Below, in pieces: positions 26,262-36,500 of a stretch of 64,000 bases of DNA. Every line of letters starts with the position of its first letter. Position 1 is the first letter of the stretch. A model generated the notes under the pieces. It had not been told where the DNA came from. It saw only the letters and a list, made by a program, of their open reading frames with translations, and searched no databases. The DNA is from Hyposmocoma kahamanoa (taxonomy: Eukaryota > Arthropoda > Insecta > Lepidoptera > Cosmopterigidae), in assembly GCF_003589595.1 (NCBI RefSeq), contig NW_020654810.1:13512753-13576752 (forward strand). Direction: 5' to 3'. Both the position numbers and the translations under genes were made by a program.

Positions 26262-27059
26262 CATTGGCTTCCAAATATTCGTTCGTAGTCTTTACTATTT
26301 CTCCGAAACTTGTCACTGCACTTTCTGTTGGATAGGATAACTTTCTCTGCTTTAGTAATTTATATTATTTTAATTAGATAAATGCGTGTGTCGAATTTTC
26401 ATTTTCTGCAATTTAACTTTTTTTACAATTTTCGCAGTTGATTTTAGAGAAAATTTTTCTTGTTACCCATCCAACAGTATAAGCCCTTGAATGGATATTT
26501 AACGTTTCTCGTCTTGCCTGTGTATACAGGGTGTCCCAAAACTCAACATCAAGCGGTCACTGGGCGAAAGGCCAGGTTATATCAATTCTGGTAAAAATTA
26601 AAAAAAATCCATGTCACTTAGTTAAGTGATAATAGGAATTTTTTTGAAAATGTTGAAAATCGATACCCTAGACCACATGTTTAGGTACTGTCATCACAAA
26701 TTTTCAAATTTTGGAGTGATTTTTTTTTAACGTCATCATAAATAACCATGCTGTTTATTTCAGTCACAAATCAAACAATAAACGTTATGAGTTTAGTAAA
26801 AAAAATAAGCTTCATTGAGTCGTAGCTTAAAAAAAATGTCAGGTAGCTTTGACACTTCATCACTACCATCACTATTCACATTGACCTAAACTTGAAAACC
26901 AAAGAAGAAATATATCAGAAAATTTTCACTTTTAAAGATTTGATACCACTTTACCACGGTTGGTTCAAAGTCGGCATTTATCTCCTCATTTGCTTTTTAC
27001 GTACCACATTTAAAATTCGGTTACGGAGAGAAGCTAACAGAATGTTTTAGTATCTTTTC

Positions 27060-27985
27060 TGCGGAATCTCTGGCTATTCTTAAAGTTTATAAAACAAAGC
27101 AAACAAACTAACAGATGGCTTATTGTGACGGATAGTATGAGCATCTTAAAGTCTCTACAAAGCACAATTATGAACAGCAAAGTTAATTTTATTATTTACG
27201 ATATTAAGGAAATGTGGTTGCAACTACGTAATGACAACATTCACGAGAAATTTATGTGGACACCGGCACATGTAGGTATGAGAGGCAATGAAAGCGCAGA
27301 TTTCCTTGCGAAAACTGCATGCAACTTCAAAGGATGCCAGGACACTGATGAGGGCACCACTGTCTCATATGGTGTCCATTATACAGACCTAATATCCAAA
27401 ATCAAGAAAGATATCCTCTCTGAATGGTTTACTCGTTGGAAGGATATTAAAATGCGCAAAGGTTCTTGGTACGCTTCAATTAATCAAGATATTGGGAAAA
27501 AACCTTGGTTTTCCAAATCATAACAATACAAAGGAAGAAAATTTTATACTGTTATATCTCGTTTACGATTTGGCCACTGTCGCATCAATGCTCATTTACA
27601 TAGGATGAAAATAGCCCTGTCGCCTAAATGCACAGAATGCAACTTACACTTTGATCAAACACTGGACCATATAATATTTGACTGCCCCAATTATAATATT
27701 CAGCGCTTAGCCTTAATTGATAAGCTAATATCTATTTACCAACCTTCGAGTCCGATCCCGCGCGGTACTCAAGAACTTCTCAAGAATCCTGAAACTTACA
27801 ATCATATTTATAATTTCATTTGTTCTACAATAGAAGATCTTTAGAATGAATTTTGCATTAATCGGAATTGTCGACCACTGGACCTGACGAACACTCGGAG
27901 TTGGAACTTTATACCCTGACTTGACCACCGAAGACGAGGCTTATCGCCTTTAAAATGTATAATGAAATGAAGACTTGGCGTATGC
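27060..27985 (+). mobile_element. non-LTR retrotransposon 3' end (RNase H and C-terminal zinc knuckle)
   Basis: Open segments 27125-27523 and 27605-27844 show FMWTPAHVGMRGNESADFLAKTA, the RNase H signature, then a Cys-Cys-His-Cys pattern (CTECNLHFDQTLDHIIFDCP) typical of the tail of Jockey-like polymerases. The two parts lie in different frames with a stop between. Retrotransposon sequence ends near 27985, where it abuts a fragment in the opposite orientation. Confidence 0.8.
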
Positions 27986-28417
27986 CTTTATTTTTCACCA
28001 AAAAAGAAACGGGTAGTATCCATGCCTTTGAAGCACAGAATGAACCGTAGACTTAGGGATACCCGTGCGCAGTGAAATTCCCCGCACCGAAGTAGATGGA
28101 TCGTCTTGTCGTTCTTAAAGAATGATGTCCTCGTCGGCAACTTGGGGCCGTCCACCGCCGCCTCGCTGACCAGGCAGTCTTCCTTGCGTGTAGGCGTTAT
28201 GGATTCGCGTAAACATTTCATGATGTGGATGTCTTCGGTCAGGGTATCGTTCCTGATAAAGGCGCGCTGCAGCACGGGAGATTTGGCCCGCTTCCCCGTA
28301 AATAACGTGCATTTCAGCGTACTCTCTTTGAGTGTATGGTTCATAAACGCGGCGATTAGCTGCCATGTTCAACAACAACAACAACAGCACAGTGTTTTCG
28401 GCAGTTGAAGATTTCAC
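27986..28417 (-). pseudogene. IS630/Tc1/mariner-type transposase, N-terminal fragment
   Basis: The minus strand reads YTQREYAEMHVIYGEAG, RLYQERYPDRRHP and then, after a frameshift near 28110, DPSTSVRGISLRTGIPKSTV and HSVLQRHGYYP. These are the helix-turn-helix DNA-binding parts of this transposase group, related to the transposase at 49071-50172. The catalytic part is missing; retrotransposon sequence replaces it. Confidence 0.75.
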
Positions 28418-29309
28418 AAAAAATCCAAATAGCTAAGTGCAGTCCGTAGTCCAAAAGCTTGCCAAGTTGTCGCAGGGTAATCACAAACACATTAAAGTCC
28501 AAATCGAAAGGCAGAAACAAGAGTCCGGTGTAAATAAATAATAGGTCGGTCGGTAGGAGTCAAAAAGTACTTGGCGATGAAAAAGTTGTGCGTGTGCGCG
28601 TGACGACTAACGGCAACGTACTAGATCGGCCTGTCCAAACTGGTTCGGCAGGTAGATAGGTCGCTTGTGGGGTGGGGCAAGCCGTTCACTATTGTTTCAT
28701 TCCCATCCACAGGGAGTGAGAGAGAAATGACACTATGGCAAACGTGTTTTAGATGCAGCCGAATTGCTGGGCTAGTGTTATTACGGTGTTTTAGAAAAGT
28801 AACGATATTCTTGATTTCTAGAAAATTTTTACTCATTGGTTAAAAATATTTTTATTTTATTTTGTGGGAAAGGGAATCCATAAGTGTTGTACTTTTTTGA
28901 AATCAGCAATGAACAGACATGTTTTAAAAAAGGTTAAATAAAACAGCCCCATACATTTTTTTTACACCACTGTAGGTTAACATAAAAGGTCAAGAAATAA
29001 AAAATTAAGGAAAAAAAGTTTGACGACCTTTTTAATATTTTTTGCGGCTTTTCTTAGGAACCTAACATTTACTATTATGTTGAACCAATATTCAAGAATA
29101 ATTACAGCTGAAAAAAAATCCTTAAATTAGTTTTTTATGTAAATTAAAATTAAAATCTGATGCAGGGTTGGGATTTTTTTAAATTATACTAAATACTACA
29201 TAACTTGAGAACCACTGATTTTTGCGGAACATACTTTATGTTGTCTAGGTAGGCCTTGACCTAGGCTATCACCCCACGCAGTTTGTCGTGCTACTTACTG
29301 GACACCCTG

Positions 29310-30542
29310 TGTACTTTGTAAGTAGCTGAAACACTAACCCCGGAAGGCCAAGAAAGAAAAAAAATGTATAGACGGAAATGATGTCGCGTTTTAATGTTTA
29401 CAATACAAATATTTTGACAAATTTACAACACTCGATATCATGACAGTGAATATCGAAACGCAAGACATTACGTCGGCGTGCTTTTTTACACAATTTTGGT
29501 AATATATAGTTGTCAAATACGCTTTTTTGCTTCGATTTTTCGCGATTTTCAAAAAATCGGAAAACTGAAAATTGGTAGGGATACTTTTGACTAGATCTAT
29601 TTTCAAAAAAAATTTGAACTCCCAACTCGACGTCAGCTATTCTATAGCTGAGCCTCTATATCCGAATTTTCAAATCGAATCGTCTCACAATTGCCGACGA
29701 TTTACCCTTGCAATTTAATGTAAAGGAGAAATCCTTTGAAATCCTTTTTTTTTAAGAAACATCAAACTCTGTTTAAAAGAAAATTGAACAGACGAGAGCC
29801 ATTATAATGCCAAACTTTTTTCGAGAGGTAATGTTAAAGGTAAAGTTTATTGATGCTGGGATCATAAGAAGGCAAAAGCCTAGCATTTAGTACGACTTAA
29901 CCATCACTGCGTTCGCCGAGAAGAAAATTGCACTTTTATTATACAACAAAGGTCCACTAATAATTTTTCAAAAGAACTAAAAAAGTTAATACGAAGAGAG
30001 TGCCAATAGTATACAACAAATAATAAAAAATAAAAGTTTAAATAATAAACTTTATTAATAGATAAAAGTTTAGCACACGAAAAGAAAAAAGTGCTGTGTT
30101 ATTGCCCTGAGCTTAGCATGCGCATCGCCAAACAAGATTAAGTTACGTGGTAATACGCCGTGGTAATTTATTACTTAGATTAATATTTTTAAGGTTAATA
30201 GTCGTAGTGTAGTGTAGTAGTACCCAATTGCTAAAACAAAAAGCATTCAATTTTGGGTAGCACTGGATAAGCCAGATTGAGGTTATTTTCTTTTTCAAAT
30301 TCAATCAATAAACCAAAACAGATACGAAGCGTTTCAAAAAAAGTACAAAAGTAGAGGAAAGATGTATGTATGCTTAGCTTTCTGCTGTTTATTTTTCGTT
30401 GGAAGTGGTTCTTCATTTTATCGTGGCTTTTAAAAAGAGTAAAAATAAGTTATTAAAACTGCTAGCTGCCAGTTGCTAAAAAGTAAAAATTAAAAAAGAA
30501 GAGTAAAATTTTGGAAGATCTGACATCACATTGTGAACAAAG
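29310..30542. other. AT-rich spacer, no gene seen
   Basis: Noncoding sequence between the transposon debris and the OXSM upstream region. Small open frames have no recognisable motif. Nothing else stands out. Confidence 0.5.
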
Positions 30543-30652
30543 CCTATCAAAAATGATGATACCACGTGACCTGTCTCCAATTCCTGGGCCGGACATTCCT
30601 GTGCTGTACATTCTTGTGTTGGACATTACTGTGTTGTACATTGACGGCTCCC
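30543..30652. promoter_or_regulatory. E-box module upstream of OXSM (copy 2)
   Basis: Near-identical to 25701-25812 apart from a 2-bp and a small terminal difference. CACGTG lies at 30563-30568. It sits about 200-310 bp upstream of the OXSM start codon. Function is inferred. Confidence 0.5.
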
Positions 30653-30853
30653 AACGTAGTTCACTGCAGTCTGTGGTATTGTGTTCTGCGTGTTCTGTGG
30701 TGTGGTCACTGATTTAAAGAGTTATAGTTTATAGTAGGAGCTGAAGCTGAACACTGAAATGAGGTTCTAAAAGCAAAAAGAATGTATATCTACTGTATTT
30801 TTACGGTTTTGAGAATTATTTTTTGTTTTAGCCCTAAGAAATCACTCTTCAAA

Positions 30854-32155
30854 ATGAAAGCGAATTTCCTACGCCAAGTACGAAGATTCTCAAATGTTGC
30901 GGGTGAACACCGAAGAAGAGTCGTCGTTACAGGGTTAGGTGTAGTATCTCCTATCGGTACAGGTACTGAAATAACATGGAAAAATCTTTTAAAAGGTCAG
31001 TCCGGGATAAGTTATTTAAGAGAAGAACAATACTCGAAATTACCTTGCAGGTTGGCTGGAGTAATACCGAGAGTGAGGGGTGATATTGTATCAAACGCAT
31101 TATCACCAACCAACTTAAAAGCTATGGCCCCCGCAACCTGTTTAGCTATGCTTGCAACATTGGAAGCATTAAATGATGCAAACTGGATGTCACAGTCAGA
31201 ACACGAATTAGAAATGACTGGTGTAACTCTTGGCATGGGAATGATTGATCTTACAGATGTCTGTAATACATATGAAATGTTAAAAAAAAATTATAATAAA
31301 GTCAGTCCATTTTTTGTTCCTAGAATATTGCCAAATATGGCAGCAGGACACATTAGCATTAGATATGGTTTTCGTGGCCCAAACCATGCAGTTTCAACAG
31401 CGTGTGCCACAGGAGCTCACTCAATCGGTGATGCTTTCAGATTTATTAGAAACGGTGATGCAAATGTAATGGTTTGTGGAGGAGCTGAATCCTGCATTAG
31501 TCCACTTGCTATTGCTGGATTTTGTCGGCTAAGAGCTTTAAGCACATCATTTAATGAAGAACCTACAAAAGCTTCTAGACCGTTTGATAAGAAAAGAGAT
31601 GGGTTTGTAATGGGTGAAGGTGCAGCAGTGCTTGTTTTAGAGGAATATGAACATGCTCAGAAAAGAAATGCGAAGATCTATGCTGAGATTCTAGGGTATG
31701 GATTGTCAGGGGATGCTTCGCATATTACAGCTCCTAGAGAAGATGGCAGTGGTGCTATTCTGTCCATGAAGCGGGCAATGAAAGACGCTAACATAAACAA
31801 AGAAGAAATTACATACATCAATGCTCATGCCACTTCTACTCCTATAGGAGATAACATAGAATCAATGGCAATCAAGACCCTGTTTGATACCCATTGTGGA
31901 ATGATATCAATATCATCAACTAAGGGTGCTCATGGACATTTGTTAGGTGCAGCAGGAAATCTCGAAGCTGTGTTCACAATTTTAGCATGTCATTATGGGA
32001 TCCTACCCCCAACAATAAATTTGGAGGAACCTCTAGATGACCTAAACTATGTTGCCAATGTTCCCCACACCTGGGAATCCAAAAGGAGAATAGCCTTGAA
32101 AAATTCATTTGGATTTGGTGGTACTAATGCAACACTATGTATAGGGCAGATTTAA
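30854..32155 (+). CDS. OXSM: mitochondrial 3-oxoacyl-[acyl-carrier-protein] synthase (beta-ketoacyl-ACP synthase)
   Basis: KAS II-type condensing enzyme of mitochondrial type II fatty acid synthesis, which extends acyl-ACP with malonyl-ACP and feeds lipoate production. One coding exon of 433 residues. The frame is open upstream to 30782, but a good acceptor (ttttttgttttag) ends at 30831, so the Met at 30854 is chosen. It begins MKANFLRQVRRFSNV, a basic amphipathic mitochondrial presequence, followed by RRVVVTGLGVVSPIG. The catalytic triad is complete: Cys in VSTACATGAHS (codon 31403-31405, residue 184), His in NAHATSTPIGD (residue 325) and His in KGAHGHLLGAAG (residue 362). It ends NSFGFGGTNATL. 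Length is normal for the family and the gene looks functional. An AATAAA at 32507-32512 may end the transcript. It converges on GGNBP2. Confidence 0.96.
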   Translation: MKANFLRQVRRFSNVAGEHRRRVVVTGLGVVSPIGTGTEITWKNLLKGQSGISYLREEQYSKLPCRLAGVIPRVRGDIVSNALSPTNLKAMAPATCLAMLATLEALNDANWMSQSEHELEMTGVTLGMGMIDLTDVCNTYEMLKKNYNKVSPFFVPRILPNMAAGHISIRYGFRGPNHAVSTACATGAHSIGDAFRFIRNGDANVMVCGGAESCISPLAIAGFCRLRALSTSFNEEPTKASRPFDKKRDGFVMGEGAAVLVLEEYEHAQKRNAKIYAEILGYGLSGDASHITAPREDGSGAILSMKRAMKDANINKEEITYINAHATSTPIGDNIESMAIKTLFDTHCGMISISSTKGAHGHLLGAAGNLEAVFTILACHYGILPPTINLEEPLDDLNYVANVPHTWESKRRIALKNSFGFGGTNATLCIGQI

Positions 32156-33331
32156 GATTTTGACCTGTGCCCCAGATGAATTTTGTTACTTTGATAATAC
32201 AAGGAACTTGAATGAGATCAGATAACTGGTGTAGACTAAATTATTATAACTATGCAATATAATTAAAATTTATGCAAAAGAAATAGGCAATTATTTATAA
32301 TGGCATGTGATTTAAAAACTAAAACCCAATTACATTGTATTATAATATATTTAAAACTGAGTTACAAATGTTTTTGACATTTTTAATAACAATGGCAAAC
32401 TTGCCCAAGGTAACTCCCGCCTTCATGCTGTTTAAAAGCTTTTGATAACAATCTATAATAATTCATCATGTACCATAATAATCATTGAGTCACATAAAGC
32501 ATTGAAAATAAAATAATTTGATCAAAAAATGCTACTTTAAATATTTCATTACAAAGCTTCCTAACATTTTAAATAGCAAATATTGTTAAATGTTGGCTTC
32601 CATCCAGTCATGTGTTGTTGCAATCTTCAGAACTTTATTTACTTGTGTCAGGTCTATTATAATAATGCTTGATTTAGCTGTTCTCTACAATATACATCTT
32701 GTAGTTAAACACTAAAAGCACCCATCAACATGTCCTACAAGAAGTCTATGGCAAATGTTAAAATCATGTATTAAATTTGATGTAATTAAAATTAATATAC
32801 ATTTTACATATATGCATGGATGCTAGTAATAAAGAATATAAACTTGATTCAAATATGCAAATAAAAAGATAAAATACAAAACAAAATAATGCAACGTCTA
32901 TTGTTTCAAATAAAATCTTATCAAAAATGGAGAACATTTCTAATTATCATTATATAGTTATATTTTCGACTGATGTTTTTGGTGTAAAACATTTGAACAT
33001 AGCACTTCTTTCTTAGTTCACGATAAGACTTTAGATTTTCAACTTTGCAGTTCAGTGCTGGCACTGCTAAAACTTAAACATTTAAAGGTACTACCATACA
33101 CTTACTATCTTGGATTCTGATTATTGTAAGTGCAAGACTTTAAAAAAGTATGTAGTTGTAAACTGCCATCAACCATTTGATTGGTGTGTGAAATGGCTTG
33201 GTTTCACAATGCACTGTACTTGGAATCCATAACAGAAGTCCTTTTTTGGTGTTAACATTTAGAGATCATCAGCTAAAACTTTCTATAAACATGTGTGGAC
33301 TTCGATCATGAAAAGTTGGAAGGTTTGTAAA
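32156..33331. other. convergent 3'UTR region between OXSM and GGNBP2
   Basis: No coding sequence. It contains the OXSM-side signal AATAAA (32507-32512) and, for the minus strand, tttatt at 32634-32639, which reads AATAAA for GGNBP2. The two transcripts may come close to overlapping. Confidence 0.5.
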
Positions 33332-33548
33332 CTAAGCAGACTGCTTTTCCTTCGCGGTGAGCGTCGGTGGCGCGACGCATAGTTGGGCGAACTTTTGGCG
33401 CAGGTTCTGTCGTAACTCTTGTCTTTTCTCAGTTGTGTTCCTACGTGACTTGAATTCCATTACGTCTTCTATAGGAATATAACTGGCGTCTTCCTCTTCG
33501 TCTGACGAGCATGTGTTCTGGAATAACAAAAACGTTAAATAAGCATAC

Positions 33549-33581
<33 letters not shown>

Positions 33582-36500
33582 TTATTTCAAACAAAGTTCA
33601 TAGCTGGTTAGTAACAATTATCTTAAAACTATGTTATAACAAATTATATTTAACATTATAAATGGCAACATTAGAGTGCATATGACACGCATTCCAGTGA
33701 CTATACTTTTGACTTTTTTTTAATAATGAGTAGGTGATACATTCATTCACAAGGCAAAGGCTCACCTTAAGCATTTCTTGCAGAGATAACGTAAACCCGG
33801 GTAATGATAACTTGTCATTTTTATTCATATCTAAACAGTCGCCTCTCTCGTGGTTGCAGAATCCCTCTGAGCATGCCACCTCCGAGCCTTCAGGCGAGCT
33901 CATGAGGGAAGAAGATCCAGACATAGTTTCACAGCAACCTGAAAAATTATTTTATTAAGAAATGTTTCATATAAACACATTCCATAACGCATAAAGTGTA
34001 GGTAAGTCTTGACTGGAAGTTGCAGGTGCAAGTTTTGAACTGGAACGTCAAATTCAAATTCAAAATTCAAATTCAAAATAATCTTTATTTCATAGGTAAG
34101 CATTATTACACTTGAAATCGTCACAATGGTAAACTCTACCGCTCATTCGTAAGGCAGATTGCCCTGAGAAGAATGAGCAAGACACTAGGGGTTGCTCTTG
34201 GTAAATAACATTTACAATATTTTTTTTTTTATTTGAAACATCAGAGATCGAGACTACCTCCATGAGCTAAACGGGTACTACCACGGATTTTTGTCATCCA
34301 AGTATGCAGAAGTTGTATAATAACCTTTAGTATAAAGTTTTTGTTTCACTATAGTTTTAAACCTCGTGAAAGGCAAATTTTGTATATCAACCGGAATCTT
34401 GTTATAGAAAAGTATACATTGCCCCTTAAATGATTTTTTGAAAAGCTAGTTTATTTTTATTCCTCGTATTAATGTTATGTCTGTCACTATTTTTCATAAA
34501 GAAATTACTATTCCTTTTAACATAAATTACATTTTCATAAATGTACTGTGAGGCTAGTGTAAGAATGTTAATTTTCTTAAACTTATCTCTCAAAGATACT
34601 TTGGGGCCCAGATTGTAAATTGCCCTAACTGCACATTTTTGCAGGACAAAGATTCTATTGATATCGGCGGCATTACCCCAAAGCAAAATGCCGTATGTCA
34701 TTAGACTGTGAAAGTAGCTGAAGTAAACCAGTCTCGCGGTTTCGACGTCTGAAAGTTTCCTTATTTTTTTAATCGCGTACAGTGTACGCGTGCAGAGCCG
34801 AGCCGTTTTGATAACTTACTTATATGGGGACCCCATTGCAATTTAGCATCTAACGTTATACCTAGAAATACAACGGTATCCACAAGACTCAATCTTTCGT
34901 TTCTAACTGCAATGTTTGTAACCGTCTCTCTAACATTGGGTAATGTAAATTTCACACAATTTGTTTTTTTCTCATTAAGAAGTAGGTTATTAACAGCAAA
35001 CCAATCAACTACTTTAGATATAGCATTGTTCACATCGTCGTAGGAACATTGGTGCCTTTTAACTTTAAATAATAAGGAAGTATCATCAGCAAACAATACT
35101 ATCTCATGTTTTATACCCTTCATAAGGCTAGGTAAGTCATTAATATAAATTAAAAACAGAAATGGGCCTAGAATTGAACCTTGAGAGACACCCATGCTAA
35201 TTGCAGACCCTGATGATCTCGTACCGAACATCGACCCTCTGTACCCTACCCAGTGTTGGGCAAAATTTAATTGTTCTGGCAATTAAAGATTGACAATTAA
35301 TTAATTGTCAATTGCGAAACAGCAATATAAATATCTACAATTAACAATTAATCAATTTTCAATGTTTTTGATTAACAACTAACAATTAAAACTGACAATT
35401 ATGATAAATTTATAGGGCATATGGGGGTGAGTTAGGGCGTTGGTTATGGGGGCCCCTCTTGTGGGCCCGGTTGGGGGCCCCGGTTGGGTGGCCGGTTGGG
35501 GGGTCCGGTTGGGGTCCCGGTCGGGGGCCCAGTTGGGCGACCCGGTTGGGGGCACGGTTGGGGTCCTAGTTGCGGGCCCGGTTCAGGGCCCCGTTGTGGG
35601 CCCGCTTGGAGGCCCTTCTTGGGGGCCCGGTTAGGGACCCAGTTGGGAGCCCGGTTGAGGGGCCCTGTTGGGTGCCCGGTTGGGGGCGCGGTTGGAGCCC
35701 GGTTGGGGGGCCCTGTTGGGTACCCCGGTTGGGGGCACGGTTGGGGTCCCAGTTGGGGCCCCTTAACTGGCCCCTAACCGGGCCCCCCCCATCTGGGCCC
35801 ACAACCGGGCCCCGGGCCCCCCAACCGGGGCCCCAACCGGCTGGAATTGATTTCAATTGCAAATTTAATTGCAAATAAAATCAATTCAATTGAAATCAAT
35901 TGCAATTAAAATCAATTGCAATTAAAATCAATTGCAATTAAAATCAATTGCAATTAAATCAATTGCGACGCGTCGCAATCGTCGCAATTGATTTAATTGC
36001 AATTGATTTCAATTGAATTGATTTTTTAATCTGATTGAATTATTGATTGAAATTTAATTGATTAACGCCCAACACTGACCCTACCACGCAAATACGATTT
36101 AAGAAGGTCAAGATCATGTCCCGCCACACCATAATGGCGAAGTTTCCTGACCAGTGTATCATGGTGCACACAATCAAAAGCCTTAGAAAGGTCACAGAAT
36201 ACGCCAATAGCATCATGTGAGACTTCCCATGCATCAAATATATGATTAATCAACTGTCACTTGTTTTTACATCGTGCCGTCATTTTAGAAATTGGTTGTC
36301 TACATCACCATGCGTTTAACTCGTGAAAATTTTCGTAGTATGATTTTCTACGACTTTAAAGTATAATTTAACAGCTCAGCAGAGCATCTTTAGGCATAGA
36401 CATGAGTCAAATAAAATCAATACTACACAAACATTTGGGTTTGAAAAAGCTGTGCTCTTGGTGGATCCAACACAATTTGACTGAGGCTCAAAAAACGGAT

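Larger units (their letters stand above)
26527..29309. mobile_element. composite transposon debris with cagggtgtcc ends
   Basis: The segment starts with cagggtgtcccaaaa after TA and ends with gacaccctg, so its outer ends are inverted over about 11 bp. Inside lie a plus-strand retrotransposon 3' piece and a minus-strand transposase N-terminal piece. The inner subterminal sequences do not match, so the two ends may come from different elements of one family. Confidence 0.5.

Noticed and set aside
30782..30853. Earlier OXSM start at 30782
   Set aside because: A strong splice acceptor ends at 30831 inside this stretch, and the downstream Met gives a proper mitochondrial presequence.
35440..35878. 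Long open frames rich in Gly, Pro, Trp in the G-rich block, on both strands
   Set aside because: They arise from a minisatellite of ggttggggg units inside a transposon; open frames on several strands at once are expected from such sequence.
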